Part shown: positions 1-10,386 of the stretch, one piece after another
How the letters are laid out: each line of letters starts with the position of its first letter
How positions within the stretch are numbered: the stretch's first letter is position 1
NCBI GenBank assembly: GCA_025618425.1
Contig: CM046842.1
Coordinates: forward strand, 32,997,885-33,061,884
From: Heliocidaris tuberculata
Taxonomy: Eukaryota > Echinodermata > Echinoidea > Camarodonta > Echinometridae
DNA: 64,000 nucleotides
Direction: 5' to 3'
The notes under the pieces: model-generated
The model's database searches: none
The model's input: only the letters and a program-made list of their open reading frames with translations
What the model was told of the DNA's origin: nothing
Made by a program: the position numbers and the translations under genes

Positions 1-449
1 AAATACCTCCACTGCCTTGACTAAGTTCATAATCAAAACTGTCATTATACAATGTGTGTGTGTGTGTCTGATCACCACTGTCTCCAACAATTTTGCCGTT
101 TGCATTCTGGACGCGTCTTTTAGTTTTAGTGCCACTCGGTTTTGCTTAGCTTATCTGCACCTGAAAGAACAAGTAGTAAGGTGCTGTATAAGAATGACAG
201 TTTGTATGGTATTATCGGCCTGTATGGAATGCTGATTAGTTTAAAGCTGATTAACTTAATCGCTCTAAAGGAAATTTTCCCTGTGTGAACATCAAACTGT
301 ACAATGTTCGGACAGATACGAACTCGAGATCTAAAGACTGGTCAGAGCAGCCTACAGATACAAAGTTCGTATAGAGGAGGCCAAAGATTTTGTGTGTGAA
401 CGGATATACGTCTTTAACTGGGCGGAGCGAAGACCGGGTGCGCGGTTTG

Positions 450-838
450 AGTGATTTGGTAACTTTGTAGAGGCTTGATAAAATCTGAGCTGCCTGGCCT
501 TACATGCTATCAGTTTATGTAATATGGTGTAAAAATGAAGCCCAGTGGAAAAAAAAGCACTTCAAAATCATCAAGTGCTTCACAGAAGTAAACATATATG
601 CAAGTGACCGGAGATGCCAGACTCATTTTCCCCCATAGACTCAGTGTTAGACTAAAGCGTATGGCCATATGCTTTCGTAAATGGAAGTATTCAGTCATAG
701 ATATCTTAATAATAGCATTATATATTTGAAAACCTTTCTACACCTGTCTGTTTATTTATCCTTCTGAACATCATTATACAAGACAGCCGAAATTCAACAA
801 TTTATTAAATCAAGTCTCCACAAAGTTACCAAATCCCT
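450..838. repeat. MITE, 'GATTTGGTAACTTTGT' family, copy 1
   Basis: The ends are inverted: GTGATTTGGTAACTTTGTAG on the left and CTCCACAAAGTTACCAAATC on the right. The interior matches the copy at 45976-46418, which is flanked by TTAA on both sides. A partial reverse copy lies at about 60697-60890. In this copy the flanking TTAA has decayed. Confidence 0.65.
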
Positions 839-1261
839 TTATAATGTGATTAGTTTAAAGCTCTTTAAACTAATCAGCTTTAAATAGCTGAATTTTACTC
901 CTGTGTGAAAGCGGGGTATATGCGATTACCTAATGATAGATTGTCTTTTGCGATGAAACACTTCAAATTAGAGAGGTGTTTGTTGTATAATGTGGAGTCA
1001 TTGAAGCTGTAATTGTATTACTGTGCACTCACTCTCAAAAATATAGGCAATAATTGTTTGGCTTTGAGCACAATTAAGTTCAGTCCAACATTTGAATTAA
1101 AACAGCCAGAGCACAGTAAATTTTTAAGATTTGGTAACATTACCAATAGATTTCACACGCACCTCTTTGAAAAAGTATGGGGAGGATGAAAGAAATTTAC
1201 AGATGAATGCATCAAAGTTACCTTAACTTTATATTAGATTATGTGTTCAATACCTTTGCTG

Positions 1262-1877
1262 AAAGATAAAGTTGAGTTCTGGTCATGCGATTCATTGTTA
1301 TAGAAATTGTCTCAAAGCAATAAACCGGTGCGGAATTACAATTTGGGCATGTGCAGATAAAGGTCATTTGTCCTCCGTACAAATGACCTTATTAGGCTTT
1401 CATAGTTTGTGCACCTTGCTGCGCGCTCCAGTATGATTTTACATGTTAAACAAGTTGCGCGACCACCAAAACAAATGCGCGTGCTTGTACCAATTGGGGT
1501 CATTTCAGGGTCATTTGTACCATGTACTAATTACGAACTGACTTATTTGGAAAGGCTGAGGATGTCTATTTAAGAATCTGTGTATGCTATGATGTTTTGG
1601 AATCATCAAAATGATAAGAAATTAACCCGTTCTCACTGAAAAGCACGTGCACTGCGCACAGAAATGGGTATATGGGACTGCACACACATGTGGCATTATT
1701 GTTTGCCCCAAACACTTCAGCTACTTTTCGTCATATTTTGAATGTGAGGGCCTTTGAAGAGCAATCCTTTTCAGGGGACATTTGTACTATGATGTTCTTC
1801 CAAACTGACATCGAAGGAATACGAAAGCTCACAAAATATTTGTTACCTTTCCAGAACTTAACCTTCTCTTTATTAGG
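1262..1877. repeat. MITE, 'AGATAAAGTTGAGTTCTGG' family, with nested insert
   Basis: The left end AAAGATAAAGTTGAGTTCTGG-like and the right end (reverse of TAAAGAGAAGGTTAAGTTCTGG-like) are inverted. The same family occurs at 41456-41827, where TTAA flanks it, and a decayed copy runs from about 20262 to 20590. This copy is interrupted near 1333-1555 by another inverted-repeat element. Confidence 0.6.
1333..1555. repeat. MITE, 'AGTTCGTAATTAC' family (nested)
   Basis: The interior carries two GGTCATTTGTAC-like blocks and ends in CTAATTACGAACTG. Related copies lie at about 30045-30250 (INTS12 intron) and 41965-42150. The complete copy at 30045 begins with CAGTTCGTAATTAC, the inverse of the right end, so it is an inverted-repeat element. 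It interrupts the element at 1262-1877. Confidence 0.55.
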
Positions 1878-2428
1878 AAATAAGAAAGTAATGATCACTG
1901 AATATAGATGTGAATGAATAGCCACCTACGCAAATTCTATGGGGCGATTCTATGCAGAATGTCCCGTACGACATCTGACATTTATCCATATTGATATATA
2001 TATTTATTTCATCCATGAATTAAAAATCTCAATTGATATAACCATGACTATAGGTGTTGATACCCAAAAGCACGATTATTCAATGGTGATATTAAGAGAT
2101 TTTTTAATTTTTTGGATGAAATATGCTGAAAAAAGACATATGTGTACAATGTATGTCATACGGGACAGATTGCAAGGAATCGCCCAATCAGTGATTGATG
2201 CTTTCACTGCCTCTTCTTTAATTTCTAAAAGAATGAAACCAAAGATTGCAGAATACAACCAAATATTGATTAATGTGAACAATTTATTGAATGCCTTCCT
2301 GATGAAAAGAGAAGCATTATTTGCAGTAGTTTAATTTTTTTTCAAGCATTTTCTTCATTCCTTCCCGAATCTTCCTTTGCACCACACTGCTGTAAAACCG
2401 GAAAATTGTTCACGACATTAATCTGCGT

Positions 2429-2560
2429 TTGCCACACTCCACCCAGGTGAAGTAAATGGGTACCTGGTAGGAATAAATTCCTTGAATGATTGAGCGCCTT
2501 ATCATCGTTGCTCGGCTATAGCTGAGGTAATAATATGATCGCAGGGCCTTGAGAGAGAAT
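2429..2560 (+). mobile_element. SINE tail fragment
   Basis: The block GCCACACTCCACCCAGGTGA followed by AAATGGGTACCTGGTAGGA and a GAGCGCC segment resembles the body of tRNA-derived SINEs. A related block (GCCACTCTCCATCCAGG) follows the tRNA-like head at 22731. No Pol III boxes are visible in this copy, so it is probably 5'-truncated. Confidence 0.45.
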
Positions 2561-3230
2561 GGTATATAATACTGATGATGCTACCATGGGTAAACAAGAC
2601 ATATTATTATTATGATTATTTTGGAACCTTCACGAATTGTAAAGGACAGACTTTTTCACAGCAAGAAACTTTTGCAATTTGCAAAAAATGTAAGTGTTAT
2701 GTCACTTGTGATTCAGTGATTTCGGGGCATGAATCTTTCGCAAATCTGAACCACTTTCGTAATTTGCCAACATGAAATGCGTGAGAAAAATTTCTGGTTA
2801 TACAAGTATCCTACCTTTGCTTGGGGGGGGGGGGGGGTGGGGAGGGGTTAAGTCATATGATGAATCATGTTAGAAATGGTATCAAACCACCAACGATATA
2901 TTGTTAACCCGTTGACTACTGAATTCTCTAATTCCCATAGGCTTTATACAGGGGTCACCCTGTCCCTGTAGGTAATGAGTTAAATACTGAATTGTCCATG
3001 TTTAATTTTAAGCACAGAGAAGTAGACTATTTTTCTAATTTATTCATTTCTTTTTGACAAACTTTGTAATGAAATTTTATGCTTGACAGCCTGATCATTT
3101 ATCCCAAGCTTGCCTGTAATATTAATGACTTATAAGTTATATTGAATGTGCAAGATGATACCGTGAATTACTGATCGACGTCTATTCATAGTACACAGAT
3201 TCTCCTCCTGTGTCTGTGAAAACATTCTGC

Positions 3231-3665
3231 TAGGTGTAAAAAAAAAAAAAAATTGACACTTTTGATCGTTAATAACTCAAAAGTTATGACTCATATCGGA
3301 CTGAGGATTTTACATTGTAAAGTTGAAGGATGTAAAATTTATTTGGAGTAAGTTTTATGACATCTCTTTGAACAATATTCTGAAAACAATGCTCTGAATA
3401 TTTGATGAGATTTTTAATTTTTTGAAAAGTCAAGGCCATAAAGTCTTTGTGTACCAGTAATTAATTCGGAGCACAATTGCCATTGTGCACTGCAGCTGAA
3501 ATTCCAGATCACATCTTTTAACCCAGAGTCATGAATCATTAATGGCACTGGACAGCAAAAGGTTGGCAGAAATGACAGGTGCAATGCACAATGGAAATTA
3601 TTGTGTTGTGAATTAAATACTGACGCACACAGATTTTTAACTTATGAGTTATTATCGATCAAAAA

Positions 3666-3696
<31 letters not shown>

Positions 3697-3707
3697 TTTT
3701 GCACCTA
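3231..3707. repeat. Palindromic MITE with poly-A/poly-T inner ends
   Basis: The left end TAGGTGTAAAAA is mirrored by the right end TTTTTGCACCTA. Inside these, TTTTGATCGTTAATAACTCA on the left mirrors TGAGTTATTATCGATCAAAA on the right. The middle is unlike other repeats in the window. Confidence 0.6.
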
Positions 3708-3725
3708 CATGTATGTGTAATAGAT

Positions 3726-3887
3726 ACAGTTGAAACTGAGTATAAAGAGGTCTGATATAACAAGGTAATATTCTGGTCCCAGCTCTTTATATTCTGTTGT
3801 TTTTTTTAACCTGACATAACGAGATTCCTGCTATAACAAGGTAATTTTGATGGTCCCAAGGACCTCATTATACTGAGTTTCCACTGT
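3726..3887. repeat. TA-flanked MITE, 'CAGTGGAAACTCAGTATAA' family
   Basis: The ends ACAGTTGAAACTGAGTATAA and TTATACTGAGTTTCCACTGT are inverted and flanked by TA, as in Tc1/mariner-type insertions. Further copies are at 21047, 33766, 39508 and 43268. Confidence 0.65.
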
Positions 3888-4443
3888 AGTGTACTTTGCT
3901 TGTAGACTAGAGTGTTATGAAATGACATGAAATGCCAAACTCAATTCAATAATAATGTACCTGGTGAAATGAATGAAATGCTGCCTTCGATTCTTACTGA
4001 AAGAGTGGATCACTAGTCATACATTATGACTATGTCTTATTATCAAAGATATATTACATACTTTTCATGTGATGGAATTGCTGATGTCCAACAAAGACTA
4101 AAGATTGTGTTGTTAGGAGATTGGATTCTCCAGAATTTCAGCTCATTGAATGTTTGTGAGAATTACCATAACTTGCTGCATTGCCCTATTCATTTAGATT
4201 AGACAGAATTATGTACCATCGAACAACAAGCAACTCCATGATATCTTGTTCTTGCTTTGAAGTTCAAGTGTTTCATCATTTTGATTATATAGGAAAAATA
4301 GGAATGTTTGATTGAATGAATGAATTATAAATACACCTACCTTAATACTGGATGGTCAGATGTCAAGGATAATGATCAGTCCTTCACAAATCGCTCCGGT
4401 GCTGTTTATGTGGAATAAGAATTGGAAAGCATTATTGAAGGTC

Positions 4444-4583
4444 AGGGGGCATTTCATCAAGTGTCTTGTCAGTGATTTTTACTAATAAATTTGCTCTCGG
4501 CCAATCAGATGCAAGGATTTCAGTAGCTTATAACAGTTATTGCATCTTGTCATTGATGACAAGTTTTATGAAACAGGGCCCAG
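4444..4583 (+). repeat. Short ~140 bp element, 'CATTTCATCAAGTGTCTTGT' family
   Basis: It begins GGGGGCATTTCATCAAGTG and ends TTTTATGAAACAGGGCCC, with ends that are roughly inverted. Seven copies are visible in the window, so it is a high-copy MITE or SINE-like unit. Confidence 0.6.
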
Positions 4584-4643
4584 ACCTGAAAGATTTATGC
4601 CAATGAGCCTCCCCCAACAATTTTATCATCTTATTGGGATCGG

Positions 4644-4783
4644 GCTCTGTTTCATGAAACTTGTCATCAATGACAAGTTGCAGTAACTGTTATAAGCTAT
4701 TGAAATCCTTGCATCTGATTGGCTGAGAGCAAATTTGTCGGTAAAACTCACCGACAAGACAATTGATGAAATGCTCCCCAGAA
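4644..4783 (-). repeat. Short ~140 bp element, reverse copy
   Basis: Reverse-orientation copy of the family at 4444-4583, only about 60 bp from it, so the two form a potential foldback. Confidence 0.6.
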
Positions 4784-5257
4784 CACAGACCTCAACAATT
4801 ACGATAATACATATTCATGTACACTGTATCTTTAAGCCAATAAATTGACTCCTTCCATGTGCCGTTAGTTCAGAAGAAATCATGTGGGCAGTGTCTATCA
4901 TACTGAATTGACAGAACCCCAGTGATTTTATCATTTTAGTGTGACCTCTTCTACGATCATATCATCATTAACATTACATTATCTATGCATATAATTTCTT
5001 GTTATCATTTTCTTTTATATCTACTTTGCTTTTTTCTTTTTTTCTTTTTGTAATTGCAGTTTGCTAGAAGGATTCGTATTAATTAATATTATATAGAAAA
5101 GAAAGCATAGAAACTATATATATTCTGCATGGTTTTGAATCTATAGTTTTATTCATGATGATGTTTGTTTTTTCTTTCCACCCTGGATATCATGAATTTA
5201 TGATTTTTATTATCTTTTATCTGTGTTTCTTGTGCTTGTTTCCTTCTCTTGTGAACA

Positions 5258-5497
5258 TTCTCTCTCTTTTTCTCTCTCCCTCTTTTTCTCTTTCTCCTCT
5301 CTCTCTCCCCCTCTCTCTCCCCTTCTCTCTCTCTCTCCCCTTCTCTCTCTCCCCTTCTCTCTCTCCCCTTCTTTCTCTCTCTTTCTCTCTCTCTCTCCCC
5401 TTCTTTCTCTCTCTTTCTCTCTCTCCCCTTCTTTCTCTCTTTCTCTCTCTCCCCTTCTTCCTCTCTCTTTCTCTCTCCCCTTCTTTTTCTCTCTCTT
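5258..5497. repeat. CT-rich microsatellite
   Basis: About 240 bp of CTCTCTCCCCTTCTTT-type pyrimidine repeats. The open frames across it on both strands are simple-sequence artefacts. Confidence 0.9.
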
Positions 5498-6095
5498 ATG
5501 GTTCATTCTCTCATTCCTGTATTCTACATGTACATGTATCTCTCACCTTCTTTTTCTCTTTTACTTTCTCCTCTACTTTGTCCATTCTTTTCTCTTATTC
5601 TGTTTCCCCTCCCTTATTTTCTCTCTCATACTGAATTTTCCTGTGCTTTCTCTCCCCCCCCCCCCCCCCCCCCTCTCTCTCCCTCTAACTTTTATCTTCA
5701 ATATGCAATGACTAGATATTTCAAATACATTCGTGCATCATATATATTGATGTAAACATTTCTTTATGAGGGAAAAATGTTGCTAAGTTATGTCTGTAAG
5801 GAAAACAAATGTTTTTGTATAATTGTAACTATATAATGGTAAATTGCCATTTTGTCCAATGCCAATTTGTCCACTACCCAACTCGTCTCATCATATATTC
5901 GTCTAACCCTGATATGGATTCTCCATTTTTCTTCATCATTTCATCTACTTTTCACTTTGTCTCCTCATCAGTTTGTCTAAAGCCTGCTTGGGTCATTATT
6001 GAATTAGTCTAATCATCAGCTGGTTTAATGCTCATTTTTTTCTCTTACCTACTTGGTATAATATTCATTTTGTCAAAAGAAAAATACATATATAC

Positions 6096-6098
<3 letters not shown>

Positions 6099-6136
<38 letters not shown>
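6099..6136. repeat. TG/TA microsatellite
   Basis: Alternating TGTG then (TA)n run of about 38 bp. Confidence 0.85.
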
Positions 6137-6138
<2 letters not shown>

Positions 6139-6408
6139 ATAAAATAGAAAAGCGTGCTGTAGCCATAGGGGGCTTTGAACAAGACCTGAATATTAGAACA
6201 AATAATGCAGTAGATGAAATGAACAGTGGCCCAGCTGGTCATTACACCAAATGATGATTAGGCTATTATTAAAATTGGTCAAACTGATGTTTAGACCACA
6301 TGGATATACATTAGAGCAACTTTGTGTAGGCAACTTAATATTTAGTAAGTTAGGTAGTCGACACACTGGGTATAGTTGAAATAGGGTAGGACAAGAGAGA
6401 TACCAGGG

Positions 6409-6543
6409 GGGTGTTTCATCAAGTGTCTTGTCGGTGATTTTTACCGACAAATTTGCACTCGGCCAATCAGATGCAAGGATTTCAGTAGCTTATAACAGTT
6501 ATTGTAACTTGTCATTGATGACATGTTTTATGAAACAGGGCCC
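6409..6543 (+). repeat. Short ~140 bp element copy
   Basis: Matches the 4444-4583 family from GTGTTTCATCAAGTGTCTTG to TTTTATGAAACAGGGCCC. Confidence 0.6.
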
Positions 6544-6718
6544 AGATGAATTGGAATTGGACCAAATGGCATTGATTGTCGTATTTTGCATTCATTGTAT
6601 TTATTTGTTGAATTTGATAATGTCATTTGCTTAATTGTCTTCTGTTACTTTTCTACATGTACATGTATATATATATATCATAGCTATAAAATTTGATATT
6701 CTGACAATCAAAGTGAAG

Positions 6719-6867
6719 CCAGGGGGGGGGGCATTTCATCAAGTGTCTTGTCAGTGATTTTTACCAACAAATTTGCTCTCAGCCGATCAGATACAAGGAC
6801 TTCAGTAGCTTATAACAGTTATTGTAAATTGTCAGTGAAAGCAAGTTTCATGAAACGCGGCCCAGGG
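6719..6867 (+). repeat. Short ~140 bp element copy
   Basis: Same family as 4444-4583. It starts after a G run and ends TTTCATGAAACGCGGCCC, abutting a GGGCCCTGTCTTATGTAG element end at about 6866. Confidence 0.6.
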
Positions 6868-7943
6868 CCCTGTCTTATGTAGAGAGTTGCGATTGATTGC
6901 AACTTATTTTGAGATCGGTATCAATCAAACTCTGTACATGTAGGAGACTCTTAATTTGTGTTTAAGTAGAGGACTTGCCATTGATTTGGCATGATTGGGG
7001 ATGAAATATGTGGAAAACTGGCATATGTCATACAGGACGCATTGAACAGTATAGCGCCTTTGTGAACAATGAATTCTCCTTCCCTGCTATCAAACTGCAG
7101 ATGTATTTCATTCATTTCTCATAATTCAATGTGCTTTGCTAATTTGACAATGGTTCTATTGGCTGTTGATTTGTTGCTAGGAAGTATATACCTCGGACAA
7201 GCATTGACAGAATATGCATTAAAAATTGTGTGAAATTAAAAAGGCCTACATGTGCTGCTGATGTTTATTACTTCTTAGTTCTTACATGTATTTTGTAATT
7301 GCTTTTTCTTTTTTCTTTTTCCCATAATCTCTTGATGTAAGCAATATAACCCATACATGTACACCTTGCAATATTCCAAAACTGGACATTCTGTGTAACA
7401 AAAAATAGCATGTACGCAATTTCTGCTCAGTGCATGAGGCATGAAGTAGATAGCAAGACTTCCTAAGCCCTTGAAATTTTCTGTTTGCCTCTCTTCAAAG
7501 GGCACATTTCTTTGAAAAAGAGTTATATATATGTTGATTATGTATTGTCAAACATTTACAGATGAAAATGTTGTGTACTCATGTACTCAGCTGTCTAGTT
7601 GTATAATTTCAATTCTGTTTATTTTTGTGCTTGTACAGTTTATAAGTATGTCTATATGGTACAGGTTAAACTTGTGGGAGAGGAGATCATTAAAGTGTTG
7701 ATTGTGTCATTGAGTATAGGAGTGTGGATTTCGAGAATGAAATAAAGCTTCATTATAATGAAAGATGTAAACCTTAGATTATTTTCTGTCTTTTTTTTTG
7801 TAAGGTGCAATCTATTCTGGGTCATGAGGTAAAATTGTGTCGTAGAGCTAGAGCATGAAAAATTGACTTCCATGTAGCTTTGTAAAAGATAATTAGGAAA
7901 AAAAATATATTGGCAAAGATAGAATTAGGAATGGGATTATTAC

Positions 7944-8690
7944 AGAGGAGGGAGAGAGTAGGGAGACAGGGTGAAAGAGAGAGATGGTGAGAGAGATAGA
8001 GAAAGAAAGAATAGAGAGAGAGGGAGAGAGATAAGAGAAAGAGAATAGAGAGGGAGAGAGATAAGAGAAAGAGAATAGAGAGAGGGAGAGAGATAGGGAG
8101 GGAGATAAGAGAATAGAGAGAGAGGGAGAGAGATAAGAGAATAGAGAGAGAGAGAGGGGGGGGGGAGATAAGAGAAAGAGAATAGAGAGGGAGAGAGATA
8201 AGAGAAAGAGAGAATAGAGAGAGGGAGAGAGATAGGGAGGGAGATAAGAGAATAGAGAGAGAGGGAGAGAGATAAGAGAAAGAGAGAGAGGGGGAGATAA
8301 GAGAAAGAGAATAGAGAGGGAGAGAGATAAGAGAATAGAGAGAGAGAGGGGGGGGGGGGGAGATAAGAGAAAGAGAATAGAGAGGGAGAGAGATAAGAGA
8401 AAGAGAGAATAGAGAGAGAGGGAGAGAGATAGGGAGGGAGATAAGAGAATAGAGAGAGAGGGAGAGAGATAAGAGAAAGAGAGAGATAGAGGTGGAGGGA
8501 GATAAGAGAAAGAGAGAATAGAGAGAGAGAGGGAGAGAGATAAGAGAAAGAGAGAGGGATAGAGATGGAGGGAGATAAGAGAAAGAGAGAATAGAGAGAG
8601 AGAGGGAGAGAGATAAGAGAAAGAGAGAGAGATAGAGATGGAGGGAGATAAGAGAAAGAGATATAGAGAGGGAGGGAGGGAGATGAGAAG
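7944..8690. repeat. GA-rich minisatellite
   Basis: About 750 bp of higher-order repeats built from GAGAGGGAGAGAGATAAGAG and AAAGAGAATAGAGAG segments, with a unit of roughly 35-60 bp that varies in order. Two G runs interrupt it (8157 and 8351). Confidence 0.85.
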
Positions 8691-8727
8691 GGGGAATAAA
8701 TTAAGAGACCAGTCTATATCGGGTCCG

Positions 8728-8985
8728 CTCGCTATTCATAAGATCCGCTATTCATTTAACATGCGCTATGAATAGCGGTCCTTATGAGTAGTTATGAATA
8801 GTGGTCCTTATGAATAGATGTCCTTATGAATAGCAAGGAAATTCGTCGATGGTTTGCTCGCTATTCATTCAGGACCTCTATTCGTACAAAATCGCTATTC
8901 ATTTAGTCACGCGTTATGGATAGCGGTCCTTATGAATAAGTGGTCCTTATAATAGCGATGCTTATGACTAGGGAGGTTACCCCGT
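8728..8985. repeat. Two ~125 bp units of CTATTCAT / ATGAATAG iterons
   Basis: Eight exact copies of the 8-mer CTATTCAT or its reverse ATGAATAG occur here, plus near copies, many within GGTCCTTATGAATAG. Each unit runs forward motifs first and reverse motifs second, so each can fold back. The second unit (from about 8855) repeats the order of the first. I cannot name the element. Confidence 0.7.
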
Positions 8986-9438
8986 CTGTATAGCAAGGGG
9001 GAAATTGAGGTTTCACTTACCTTAGTTTTTCTCTTTCATGTACAAGCTAGCACTTGGGAAATTTGAACCCAACACAACTGCTTACCTGATCCCGACTCCC
9101 AATTCCTCCGTATAGTTGACTGCTGTGAAAGGCACAGTTAAAACTATTGCCTAAGATGATCTTGAACGTACTGTACTGTAATTGACTTTGTCTCAGAGTA
9201 TAGTGCAGTCTCAAGATCATCGAGGAGCTAAGTTTTTTACCATGATCCCCCCCCCCCCCTAAAAAAAAATAAATAAAAAAATAAGCAGTCAGTATTTGTT
9301 TCATATACCGAATCCCGCGTGGGGATTCTCAAAAAGAGGTATTTTGACAAAATGTATTTATTTGCAAGAAAATTTACCAATCTAAGATCACTGCGCATGT
9401 CTCATTGTGTTTATTCATTTAACTTCATGCAGATTTAA

Positions 9439-9936
9439 AGGGGAAGTTCACCCCGAAGATTACTTGAGTTTAAAAAATGCAGAAAAAATAAAGAAAAATA
9501 TTGGCGAAAGTTTGGACAAAATCCGTTAAAGAATAACGGAGTTATGGACTTTTGAAGTTTTGATTTTGTGACGTCACATGCGAGCAGCTCCTCCATTATG
9601 TAATGTGATAAATATTCCATAAAATACAGTTTTCTCAGAAAATTTAAAATATTTTCGTCTGTGCATTTGATATATTGTCAGAAATGTTATTCAATACTAG
9701 ATTCTGAAAAGAAACAATATTAATTTATCGTGGAACGTAAAAAAAAATGCGAATATATGGAATATTTATTACATGACCAATGGGCAGCTGCTCGCATGTG
9801 ACGTCACGAATCCAAAACTTTAAATACTCATAACTCTTTTATTATTTGACCGATTTTCATCAAACCTTCGCCAATATTTTTCTTTATTTTTTCTGCATTT
9901 TTTAAACTCACGTAATCTTCAGGGTGAACTTTCCCT
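9439..9936. repeat. TTAA-flanked palindromic MITE, 'AGGGGAAGTTCACCC'
   Basis: The ends AGGGGAAGTTCACCCCGAAG and (reversed) AGGGAAAGTTCACCCTGAAG are inverted, and TTAA directly flanks both sides (9435-9438 and 9937-9940). The arms stay complementary for well over 100 bp, including a TGACGTCACATGCGAGCAGC block. TTAA targets are typical of the piggyBac superfamily. Confidence 0.75.
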
Positions 9937-10189
9937 TTAATGCCCCTACATTATACTCGCATTAAGTACATGCCCATTCAGTCAAAAATATTCAATATTA
10001 AAATTATATGCTGCCCTGCATTACCGAATATAAGATTGTAGTTTAGACAAATCAGAGGCCTAGAATCTTGGAATGCGATATATAAGTCTGCTTATCGTCC
10101 ATGTCCCTCCCTATCATTGTGGAAACGAATGCCCACCCTCCCACACCTCGCCGCCGCCACCTTACATATAGCACTGCACTAACCTAACA

Positions 10190-10344
10190 GTGACGGTGGC
10201 TCGATCGCGCTTCGCGGTCTTAATTTGCAATTTTTATTTACAATTCGAGGACACCGTTATTTTTCTGTTGTGGCCGGCTTGTTTGCGTTTGGACTTTCTT
10301 AGACTCTTACTCTTAAAGGCGTTATTCAAGGAAAATCCAGCGAA
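10190..10344 (+). promoter_or_regulatory. Presumed 5' UTR and core promoter region of ZCCHC17
   Basis: This is the stretch just before the ZCCHC17 start codon. It is richer in CG dinucleotides (CGATCGCGCTTCGCGG at 10201) than its surroundings. I see no clear TATA box at a convincing position, so the start site is not fixed. Confidence 0.3.
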
Positions 10345-10386
10345 ATGGCCGAGTTCCCAGCATTATACAAGATTTACAGAGGTGAA
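10345..10386 (+). CDS. ZCCHC17: ZCCHC17 coding exon 1
   Basis: Encodes the first 14 residues (MAEFPALYKIYRGE) and ends at a GTAAGT donor in phase 0. The start context GAAATGG is favourable. Confidence 0.88.

Larger units (their letters stand above)
1..10189. other. Gene-free, repeat-rich stretch
   Basis: No open frame here resembles a known protein and none shows a coherent exon chain. The stretch holds MITEs, a SINE tail, CT and GA microsatellites, homopolymer runs near 2823, 3240, 3675, 5650 and 6722, and an iterated ATGAATAG block, each listed separately. The remaining sequence between them is AT-rich with no signal I can name. Confidence 0.6.

Noticed and set aside
1939..2334. 131-codon plus-strand frame
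   Set aside because: AT-rich, no recognisable domain, no splice partners, and it overlaps repeat sequence.
5155..5711. Overlapping Ser/Leu/Phe-rich and Glu/Arg-rich open frames
   Set aside because: They translate a CT microsatellite in several frames on both strands.
7944..8985. CRISPR array
   Set aside because: Repeats are low-complexity GA units or clustered octamers without spacers of constant size, in a eukaryotic genome.
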